This document shows positions 41,965 through 48,865 of a stretch of DNA of 64,000 nt, piece by piece. The DNA is taken from assembly GCF_034676545.1 (NCBI RefSeq), contig NZ_JAUCBZ010000015.1, positions 3,656,501 to 3,720,500 of the forward strand, written 5' to 3'. Under the pieces are notes generated by a model. That model was not told the DNA's origin. It was given only the letters and a program-made list of their open reading frames with translations, and made no database searches. Positions within the stretch are counted from its first letter, which is position 1, and each line of letters opens with the position of its first letter. The position numbers were made by a program, and so were the translations under genes. The stretch comes from Pararhodobacter sp. Its GTDB lineage: Bacteria; Pseudomonadota; Alphaproteobacteria; Rhodobacterales; Rhodobacteraceae.

Positions 41965-42726
41965 ATGCGCACCGTTGAAAAAGCCCTCAGACTGCTGGAA
42001 CATTTCGAGTCTCAGCACCCCGAATTCGGGCTGAGCGACCTCGCGCGCGTGTCGGGCATCGACAAAGCCACCGTCCTGCGGATGCTCACCGACCTCTCCA
42101 GTATCGGCCTTGTGGAGCAAGACCCGCAATCGCGCCACTGGCGGCTTGGCGCGGGCCTGTTGCGCCTCGCCCGGCTGCGCGAGGCCGCCTTTCCGGTGAC
42201 CCGCATCCTGACCCCGATCCTGAACGCGCTCGCGCTGGAAACCGGCGAAACCGCCCATGCCTCGCTGCTGTCGGGCGATGATCTGGGCACGGTTGGCGTT
42301 GCCGAAAGCCAGCGCACCAACCGCGTCCACCTGGAACCGGGGCTGATCCTGCCCCTGCACGCCACCGCCTCAGGCCTGGCCTATACCGCCTACGCCCGGC
42401 CAGACCAGCGCGCGCAGGTCCTGAACCGCGCCCTTGGCCGCGTCACCAAATCCACGCCAGACTCGCGCGACGCCCTCGCCACGGCGATCGCGCAAACCCG
42501 AACGCGCGGCTACGCCATCGCCAATCAAACCTTTGAAGACGAGGTCTACGGCCTCGCCATGCCGCTTTTTGGCCCCGACGGGTTCGCCATCGGTGCGCTG
42601 GCCGTCGCCTCGCCCGCCTCGCGCATCACGCCCGAGATCGAGGCACAAATCGTCGCCGCCCTGACCCCCGCCGCCCTCAAGGCGACGCGGGATCTGGGCG
42701 GCCGCATCCCCCCTACCGCCGCCTGA
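41965..42726 (+). CDS. IclR-family transcriptional regulator
   Basis: A 253-residue regulator with an N-terminal winged helix-turn-helix (TVEKALRLLEHFESQHPEFGLSDLARVSGIDKATVLRML) and a GAF-like effector domain (LHATASGLAYTAYARPD, GYAIANQTFEDEVYGLAMPLFGPDG). ATG 41965 is the family start (MRTVEKAL). It lies 14 bases before the aminotransferase and is divergent from the aldehyde dehydrogenase, so it probably controls both. Confidence 0.92.
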   Translation: MRTVEKALRLLEHFESQHPEFGLSDLARVSGIDKATVLRMLTDLSSIGLVEQDPQSRHWRLGAGLLRLARLREAAFPVTRILTPILNALALETGETAHASLLSGDDLGTVGVAESQRTNRVHLEPGLILPLHATASGLAYTAYARPDQRAQVLNRALGRVTKSTPDSRDALATAIAQTRTRGYAIANQTFEDEVYGLAMPLFGPDGFAIGALAVASPASRITPEIEAQIVAALTPAALKATRDLGGRIPPTAA

Positions 42727-42740
42727 CACAGGAGTCCCCC

Positions 42741-44096
42741 ATGCCCCGCGACGACAACTTCCTCAAGGAAAAGAACGCCCGCCACCTGTGGCACCCGATG
42801 ACCCACCCGGCGGACCATCTGCGCAACCCGCCGACCATTGTCACCGGCGGCCACGGCGTGCGCATCACCGATATCGACGGGCATGAAACCGTCGATGGCG
42901 TGGGCGGCTTGTGGAACGTCAACCTTGGCTACTCCTGCCAGCCGATCAAGGACGCGATCACCGCGCAGCTTGACCAATTGCCCTATTATTCGATCTTCCG
43001 CGGCACCACGAACGACTGCGTGATCGAGCTGACCGAAGCCCTCTGCGACTTTTTCAAACCCGACGGCATGGCCCGCGTGTTCTACACTTCGGGCGGCTCG
43101 GACAGTATCGAAACCGCCATGCGCCTGTCGCGCCAATACCACAAGATCCGCGGCGAGGGAGGGCGCACCAAATTCCTGTCGCTGAAAAAGGGCTATCACG
43201 GCACGCATTTCGGCGCGGCTTCAGTCAACGGCAACGCCAATTTCCGCACCATGTACGAACCCTTGCTGCCCGGCTGCCACCACATCCCGGCCCCCTATAC
43301 CTATCGCAACCCGTTCCACGAATCCGACCCGGCAAAGCTAGCGCAACTCTGCCTGCAAGCCCTCGAGGACGAGATCGCCTTCCAGGGCGCCAGCACCATT
43401 GCCGCCTTTGTCATGGAACCGATCCTCGGCGCAGGCGGCGTCATCCCGCCGCATTCCAGCTTCATGCCCGGCGTCGAGGCCCTGTGTCGCCGCAACGGCA
43501 TCCTGCTGATCGCCGACGAAGTGATCACCGCCTTTGGCCGCACCGGTGCCTGGTCCGGCTCGCGGCTCTGGGGCGTGCAGCCCGATTTCCTGTGCACCGC
43601 CAAAGCCATCACCAACGGCTATTTCCCGTTCGGCGCGGTGATGATCCACGAGCGCGTCACCGACACCTTTGAATCGGACGAGACCGGCAAGGCCGCCATC
43701 GCCCATGGCTACACCTATTCGGGCCACCCGGTCGGCGCGGCAGCGGCGCTGGCCTGCCTCGCCGAGACCCAACGCCTGAACATCCGCGAGAACGCCGCCG
43801 CGCGCGGCACCGAACTGCACCAAGGTGCGCTGGCCCTGATGGACAAACACCAGATCATCGGCGACGTGCGCGGCGGTCACGGCTTGATGGTGGCGCTCGA
43901 ACTGGTGGCGGACCGCGCGACAAAATCCGCCCCCGACAAATCCATCGCCAGCACGGTGCAGGCCAAAGCCTATCAGGCCGGCGCGATGGTCCGCGTCTCG
44001 GGCCCCAATATCATCCTGTCGCCGCCGCTGATCCTCACCGCGGACGACGTGCAAACCATCCTCTCGGCGCTCGACACCGGCTTCAACGCCCTGTGA
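42741..44096 (+). CDS. class III aminotransferase (omega-amino acid / polyamine type)
   Basis: A 451-residue PLP transaminase. Motifs: YTSGGSDSIETAMRLSRQYH, the PLP-contacting LLIADEVITAFGRTG, and the Schiff-base lysine in CTAKAITNGYFPFGAV. The opening KNARHLWHPMTHP and overall length fit omega-amino acid:pyruvate or putrescine-type aminotransferases, which pass an amino group from a terminal amine to pyruvate. AGGAG lies 6 bases before the ATG. With the aldehyde dehydrogenase it forms a likely amine degradation pathway. Confidence 0.9.
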   Translation: MPRDDNFLKEKNARHLWHPMTHPADHLRNPPTIVTGGHGVRITDIDGHETVDGVGGLWNVNLGYSCQPIKDAITAQLDQLPYYSIFRGTTNDCVIELTEALCDFFKPDGMARVFYTSGGSDSIETAMRLSRQYHKIRGEGGRTKFLSLKKGYHGTHFGAASVNGNANFRTMYEPLLPGCHHIPAPYTYRNPFHESDPAKLAQLCLQALEDEIAFQGASTIAAFVMEPILGAGGVIPPHSSFMPGVEALCRRNGILLIADEVITAFGRTGAWSGSRLWGVQPDFLCTAKAITNGYFPFGAVMIHERVTDTFESDETGKAAIAHGYTYSGHPVGAAAALACLAETQRLNIRENAAARGTELHQGALALMDKHQIIGDVRGGHGLMVALELVADRATKSAPDKSIASTVQAKAYQAGAMVRVSGPNIILSPPLILTADDVQTILSALDTGFNAL

Positions 44097-44113
44097 CAAA
44101 ACGCCCGCGACAT

Positions 44114-44132
44114 CATCTTGCGAAAAATACTC
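44114..44132 (-). repeat. 19-base dispersed motif, copy a
   Basis: CATCTTGCGAAAAATACTC, one mismatch from the consensus CATCTTGCCAAAAATACTC. It lies in the 144-base gap between the aminotransferase and deoD, followed by GC-rich sequence with an inverted GGCGCGCAGCGCC. Read on the minus strand it is GAGTATTTTTCGCAAGATG. Four related copies occur in the window. Confidence 0.65.
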
Positions 44133-44240
44133 TGGGGGTGAGGCGCGCAGCGCCGAGGGGGCAACGCCCCCTTCTCCCCTTCCCCCTTTCCGCGCCCGCC
44201 GAACCTGCTACTCTGCGCGCAAACAACACGGAGAGACCCC

Positions 44241-44945
44241 ATGACCGTCCATATCGGTGCCAAACCCGGTGACATCGCCCCCACCGTACTGATGCCCGGT
44301 GACCCCTACCGCGCCAAATGGGCGGCCGAGACCTTTCTCGATAACCCGGTCTGCGTGAATCAGGTGCGCGGCATGTTGGGCTTTACCGGCACCTGGCGCG
44401 GCAATCGGGTGACGATCCACGGCTCGGGCATGGGGATGCCATCCCTGTCGATCTACGCCAACGAACTGATCCGCGATTACGGCGCAAAAACCCTGATCCG
44501 CGTCGGCTCGGCGGGGGCGATGCAGGCCCATGTCAAGATCCGTGACGTGGTGCTGGCAATGACGGCCACCACGCTCTCAACCCCCTCACGCGGCATCTTC
44601 CGCGAGCTGAACTTCGCCCCCAGCGCCAATTATGACCTGCTCGCCGCGGCCCACACAGCCGCCCGCGCCAAGGAGATCGCGGTCCATGTCGGCAACATCT
44701 ATTCCGCGGATGTGTTCTACGACGAGCGCCCCGACCTCAACGAGATCATGACCCGTCACGGCGTCTTGTGCGTCGAGATGGAGGCCGCCGAACTCTACAA
44801 TCTTTGCGCCCGTCACGGCGTGCGCGGCCTCGCGGTGCTGACAATCTCGGACCACCTGCAAACCCACGAGGCCCTGCCCGCCGAGGACCGCGAGCGCTCG
44901 TTCGGCGACATGATCGAGATCGCCCTGCACGCCGCGTTTTCCTGA
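44241..44945 (+). CDS. deoD: purine-nucleoside phosphorylase
   Basis: A 234-residue hexameric-type phosphorylase that splits purine nucleosides to base and ribose-1-phosphate in salvage. It begins MTVHIGAKPGDIAPTVLMPGDPYRA (phosphate-binding Gly-Asp loop) and has HGSGMGMPS, RVGSAGAM, the base-binding region with VEMEAAELY, and TISDH, where the catalytic Asp is expected. A GGAGAG site precedes the ATG. Confidence 0.95.
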   Translation: MTVHIGAKPGDIAPTVLMPGDPYRAKWAAETFLDNPVCVNQVRGMLGFTGTWRGNRVTIHGSGMGMPSLSIYANELIRDYGAKTLIRVGSAGAMQAHVKIRDVVLAMTATTLSTPSRGIFRELNFAPSANYDLLAAAHTAARAKEIAVHVGNIYSADVFYDERPDLNEIMTRHGVLCVEMEAAELYNLCARHGVRGLAVLTISDHLQTHEALPAEDRERSFGDMIEIALHAAFS

Positions 44946-45034
44946 CGCGAGGTCACCCGTAAAAAGGCTTTCCCGCACCCCGACACCCCGCCTAAACTCG
45001 GCACCGTCGGCCCTCTGTCCGGCGGCATGTTTTT

Positions 45035-45056
45035 GAGTATTTCTGGCAAGATGAAG
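45035..45056 (+). repeat. dispersed motif, copy b, ahead of the hydrolase gene
   Basis: GAGTATTTCTGGCAAGATGAAG on the plus strand, one base different from the consensus. It ends 8 bases before the ATG of the hydrolase, and its AAGATGAAGG end may supply the ribosome-binding site. The motif thus overlaps a translation start here, unlike copies a and c. Confidence 0.65.
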
Positions 45057-45064
45057 GGGCGCAG

Positions 45065-45931
45065 ATGCGCGACATCGTCGAGTCTCCGGTCACCATCGAC
45101 GCCCCCGGCGCCGCCCTCATCGGCACACTCACCTCGGTCTCGCAGCCGACGCTGGCCGTGTCGATCAACGGCGCCACCGGCGTGCCGGCATCCTTCTATC
45201 TGCCCTTTGCCCGCTGGCTGGCGCTGGAGAAAAATGCCGCTGTGCTGACCTGGGACTACCGCGATTTCGGCAAATCCGGCACGCCCTACCACTCGCCCGC
45301 CACGATGACCGACTGGGCGATCACCGACCCCACCGCCACCCGCCTCTGGCTGGAGGCACGATTTCCCGGCACGCCGCTGTGGGTTATCGGGCATTCGCTG
45401 GGCGGCATGGGACTGGCCTTTCAACCCGGCACCGAGCGCCTCGATCGCATCATCACCGTCGCCGCCGGTCACGGGCATATCAGCGCGCATCCCTGGCCGT
45501 TCCGGATCTACGCCTATTTGCTGTGGTATCTCTTCGGCCCCCTCTCCACGGCGCTGCTGGGCTATCTGCCGGGGCGCAGACTGAACCTCGGCAATGACCT
45601 GCCCAAAGGCGTGTTCTGGCAATGGCGCGCTTGGCTGCTGGACCGCCGCAGCCTGCCTGCCGATCCCAAGCTTGGTGGCATCAAAAACCCCGGCTACCAA
45701 GGCGCGATCACCCTGATCGCGCTGGCCGATGATCCGATGATCCCGCCCGGTTCGGTGCGCAAGATGGCCAGCTGGCACCCCAACGCCCAGTGCGAACACA
45801 CGGTGCTGACCCCTGCCACCTTCGGGCTGACATCCATCAGCCATATCCACGCCTTCGCCGCGCGCAACAGCGCCGTCTGGCCCAGCCTCATCGCGCCCTA
45901 TGGCTCAGGCGACAGCGCCGCCAAAGCCTGA
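45065..45931 (+). CDS. alpha/beta-hydrolase
   Basis: A 288-residue predicted serine hydrolase. The nucleophile elbow is GHSLGG (in LWVIGHSLGGMGLAF), the DYRDFGKSG strand-loop precedes it, and a C-terminal histidine in ISHIHAF may complete the triad, with an Asp in ALADDPMI. Fold and motifs fit small esterases or acyl hydrolases; the substrate is unknown. Its last 34 bases overlap the 3' end of the convergent LysR gene. Confidence 0.86.
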   Translation: MRDIVESPVTIDAPGAALIGTLTSVSQPTLAVSINGATGVPASFYLPFARWLALEKNAAVLTWDYRDFGKSGTPYHSPATMTDWAITDPTATRLWLEARFPGTPLWVIGHSLGGMGLAFQPGTERLDRIITVAAGHGHISAHPWPFRIYAYLLWYLFGPLSTALLGYLPGRRLNLGNDLPKGVFWQWRAWLLDRRSLPADPKLGGIKNPGYQGAITLIALADDPMIPPGSVRKMASWHPNAQCEHTVLTPATFGLTSISHIHAFAARNSAVWPSLIAPYGSGDSAAKA

Positions 45932-46728
45932 GCCAAAGCCGACCCCTCAGCCACCGACCGCAGCGGCCAAAGCCGCAGCCGCTGCCCACTTGGCACGCCC
46001 GCGCCCAGCACCTGCACCACGCGCCCGGCCTTCAGCGCCGCCTCGGCCAAGGGACGCGCGATCACCAACACGCCCGCGCCATGCGCCGCCTCCTCCAGCG
46101 CCAAGGCGGCCTGCCGCAGCACCGGACCCCGCGGCGCAACCTGCGGCGCAAACCGCCCCCAATCGCCCAGATCCCCCGCCAGGATCAGACACTCGGCCGG
46201 CACCAGATCGCCCAGCCCGGCGTCGGACATCGACGGCGCGGCCACGGCGATCAGCGGTGCAGACGCCTCCTCGCTCGCCTCAAAGAACAGCGCCAGATCC
46301 GCGACGCCCCCTGCGGCCTCGACACCCGAGACCGGCACCGGCACCCCCTGCAAGCCCCTACGCCGCAAGGCGGGCAAGCGCGGCGACAGCCACAGTTGCG
46401 CCAGATCCGGCGTGGTGGCGATGCGCACCAAACCGGGCGTCGCCTCCACTTCCAACCGGTGAACCGCCGAGCCCAACGCGGCAAACGCTTCGGTGAAATC
46501 GGGCAACACCCGCGCGCCGACCTCGGTCAGGCTGACGCCACGCGGATGGCGCTCGAACAGGGCAACGCCCAACGACGTTTCCAAAGTTTTAAGATGCGCG
46601 GTCACCGCCCCCGGCGTCACACCCAATTCAAGGGCGGCAGGAGCGAAGCCGCCCAGCCGACCGGCAGCCTCGAAAGCACGCAACGCGGTAAGCGGCGGCA
46701 TCTTGGTGCGCGGGGGCTGGGCGGCCAT
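45898..46728 (-). CDS. LysR-type transcriptional regulator (GcvA-like)
   Basis: A 276-residue regulator. The N-terminal helix-turn-helix (PLTALRAFEAAGRLGGFAPAALELGVTPGAVTAHLKTLE) matches GcvA-type LysR proteins; the effector domain is shorter and more Ala-rich than usual. ATG 46728 was preferred to a TTG at 46755. Its 3' end overlaps the hydrolase gene by 34 bases. The target genes are unclear; its upstream gap leads to the SDR gene on the same strand. Confidence 0.85.
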   Translation of the reverse strand: MAAQPPRTKMPPLTALRAFEAAGRLGGFAPAALELGVTPGAVTAHLKTLETSLGVALFERHPRGVSLTEVGARVLPDFTEAFAALGSAVHRLEVEATPGLVRIATTPDLAQLWLSPRLPALRRRGLQGVPVPVSGVEAAGGVADLALFFEASEEASAPLIAVAAPSMSDAGLGDLVPAECLILAGDLGDWGRFAPQVAPRGPVLRQAALALEEAAHGAGVLVIARPLAEAALKAGRVVQVLGAGVPSGQRLRLWPLRSVAEGSALAQALAALSPEP

Positions 46729-46809
46729 TTTATGCCTGATATTTTCTTGCCTCAATATTTCTTACCCTAATTTTATTCAGGCATGCAAGCAGGAAATCAC
46801 GCCAGGCAC

Positions 46810-46834
46810 AAAAAAACCCGCGCCAAGGCGCGGG
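46810..46834 (-). terminator. rho-independent terminator after the SDR gene
   Basis: CCCGCGCC and GGCGCGGG (46817-46834) form a perfect 8-bp stem around AA; on the minus strand it is followed by seven T. It lies 26 bases beyond the stop of the minus-strand SDR gene. Confidence 0.88.
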
Positions 46835-46859
46835 CTGATCAAACCGTCATGGACATATC

Positions 46860-47531
46860 CTACCAGTCGCAGGAGGCCCGGTCGTGAAAGAACCCGCCGG
46901 TCGGCCCATCATCGGGCAACATCGCCAGCCAGACCGGCGTCTCGGCCCCCTGCGCGACGCTGCGCGGCGCGTCGGCCCCGCCCATGCGCGTCGCCACCCA
47001 ACCCGGATCGCAGGCGTTGATCTTCACGCCCTCGGGCAGGTCGCGCACCAAGGCCACGGTCAGCGCATTCAACGCCGCCTTGGCCACGCCATAGGCACCC
47101 GGCCCCCTGAGTCCTTGCGAAAACGACCCCAGACTCGAGGTGATATTCACCACCCGGCCCCAGCCCGTCTCGCGCCAATGCGGCGTGTTCAGACGGATCA
47201 GATCCAGCGGCGCGTTGACCATCACCTCCATCGCCATGTCGAAATCAGACCGCGGTGACAGCAGCGACTCGCGCCCCAAAAGGCCCGCGTTATTGACCAG
47301 AATGTCAAAGCCACCCGCCCCGACCACCGCATCGAAATAGCTGTCCGGGTCACTCAGGTCGAGCCGCGCGAAGGCAACGCCCAACTCGGCCGCCGCCGCA
47401 CGCCCCGCCGCCTCATCGCGGGCACCCAGCGTCACCCGGCAGCCGCGCGCCTTGAGCCCGGCGGCAATGGCTTTGCCGAGGCCACGATTGGCGCCGGTAA
47501 CGAGGGCGGTGGGGTGCAGGGGGCGTGTCAT
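46860..47531 (-). CDS. SDR oxidoreductase (carbonyl-reductase-like)
   Basis: A 223-residue short-chain dehydrogenase with TGANRGLGKAIAAGL, NNAGLLG and YGVAKAALNAL, and Ser in ITSSLGS. The compact length, with a C-terminal GWVATRMGG and GGFFHDRASCDW, resembles the C-factor/carbonyl-reductase group of SDRs. ATG 47531 chosen over an upstream start at 47567. No substrate can be named. Confidence 0.88.
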   Translation of the reverse strand: MTRPLHPTALVTGANRGLGKAIAAGLKARGCRVTLGARDEAAGRAAAAELGVAFARLDLSDPDSYFDAVVGAGGFDILVNNAGLLGRESLLSPRSDFDMAMEVMVNAPLDLIRLNTPHWRETGWGRVVNITSSLGSFSQGLRGPGAYGVAKAALNALTVALVRDLPEGVKINACDPGWVATRMGGADAPRSVAQGAETPVWLAMLPDDGPTGGFFHDRASCDW

Positions 47532-47579
47532 GCCCTGATAGATAGGCAGACCGTGACTTTGAAACAACCCGGCGCAGGG

Positions 47580-47926
47580 TCAATCGCGATGGTTCCAGAA
47601 CAGCTCGCGTTTCTGTCCAGAGCACGCGCTCCGACGCTGGTTGGTGCTTTGCAAATCCTCAAGGAAACCTGTCACCGCCGGGTTGAGCACATCACGATCG
47701 CCCTCGGTGATCCATCGCGCGAGCAGACCAAAGAGCGGCACCACGTCGCGCGTTCGGCCAGCCACCAACATCCGCGACGCCTCGATCACCAGATCCCCGA
47801 TCCGCAGAACCAAAGGCAGGTCTTCGGGCGCCCGACGATCGATCGAAAAAACGCCGCGACAATCGGCCGAGATATCGGGAACGCGTCGTCCAGCATCGGC
47901 AAAATATCGGTGCGTGTCAGGGGCAT
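47580..47926 (-). pseudogene. small soluble protein gene with one-base frameshift
   Basis: From ATG 47926 the frame reads MPLTRTDILPMLDDAFP, then degenerates. The adjacent frame continues smoothly as PDISADCRGVFSIDRRAPEDLP to EASRMLVAGRTRDVVPLFGLLARWI and the stop at 47580. One missing C in the CCC run at 47877-47879 explains both. The joined product of about 116 residues looks like a small uncharacterised family (I think DUF7674, not certain). The C-terminus SGQKRELFWNHRD may be shortened. The cause is a real mutation or a sequencing error. Confidence 0.6.
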
Positions 47927-48110
47927 GCCGCTCCATGTCGCGCGCGCTGGTGTTGGCCCACCGGCACTCAGACCGCGTCCACCCCCCTCGCGCCCGCGAG
48001 CAACGGCGCCGCGGCCGACCGTTTCCGCCGAGGTCAGCCTGCGGATCCCTGCGGCGCAGGACACCGCTTGACCCGTGCCTCTCGCCCGTCGCGTGCGGTC
48101 CTTGCCACCT

Positions 48111-48129
48111 CATCTTGCCAAAAATACTC
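48111..48129 (-). repeat. 19-base dispersed motif, copy c
   Basis: An exact CATCTTGCCAAAAATACTC, in the 375-base gap between the frameshifted gene and soxG, 72 bases from copy 4 of the hairpin repeat. The remainder of the gap holds no gene that I can support. Confidence 0.65.
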
Positions 48130-48200
48130 ACAAAAAGCCCGACGCTACACAGGTCGCGGCCTCTACCTTTCACGACCCAAGCCCGCAAACTCACCCCCGC

Positions 48201-48224
48201 GTAGGGTGTGTGCTTGCACGCACC
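48201..48224 (+). repeat. dispersed hairpin repeat, copy 4
   Basis: The same 24-base element as copies 2 and 3, followed by ATCC. It lies about 75 bases beyond the 3' end of soxG, 29 kb from the other copies, again at a gene 3' end. Confidence 0.8.
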
Positions 48225-48301
48225 ATCCGTCACCAAAAGGTTAACGCTGCAGGACAAGCCATTGAAATCACGCGTCCCTCACCCTGTCCCACGGGGGGAC
48301 A

Positions 48302-48865
48302 TTACCGATAGAGCCCGACTTCTCCACCTGGCTTTGAAACCGTCGCCAGCAAATCCCAGACATACTGTCCGACCGACCGGAAACAGACCAGCGACCAGCT
48401 ATTCTCCCCCTCACGCCAGATCGCCGCCGGAACCTGCGCCGCCCTTGTCCGCCTAACCTCGCCGACCGCGAATCCCTGAAAATCCACCGGGCAGATCTTG
48501 GCCAACATATCCCGCACCAACGGGCCCGTCATCGTCACCATCGCCCGTGCATCCGAAACATCCGCCGCCACCGCGAATTCCCCGGCCAGCGCCGCCTCAA
48601 GCCCCGCCACAACCGCCGCGACCCGATCATAGGGCACGATCAACAGCAACTCATCCGGCGACATCCACGCCGCCTGCCCCGAGGATCCCGTTTCAATCCG
48701 CCGCACCCCCGGAACCGCCGCCCCGGTTGCCGCCTTGACCGCCTCGCTCAACACCGGCGCGCCCAGATCACCCCGCAGGGTGATCATGCCCGTCAAGCCC
48801 GCATCCGCCAGCTCTACCAGCCCGGAATATGATTTCTGCGCGAGACCACTGACCGCTTCAGACAT
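48302..48865 (-). CDS. soxG: sarcosine oxidase gamma subunit
   Basis: A 187-residue subunit of heterotetrameric sarcosine oxidase. It is related to the folate-binding GcvT/YgfZ fold, with SPDELLLIVP near residue 75 and CFRSVGQYVWDLLATV near the end. It begins MSEAVSGLAQK at ATG 48865, overlapping the soxA stop by 8 bases. Last gene of the soxBDAG operon. Confidence 0.9.
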   Translation of the reverse strand: MSEAVSGLAQKSYSGLVELADAGLTGMITLRGDLGAPVLSEAVKAATGAAVPGVRRIETGSSGQAAWMSPDELLLIVPYDRVAAVVAGLEAALAGEFAVAADVSDARAMVTMTGPLVRDMLAKICPVDFQGFAVGEVRRTRAAQVPAAIWREGENSWSLVCFRSVGQYVWDLLATVSKPGGEVGLYR

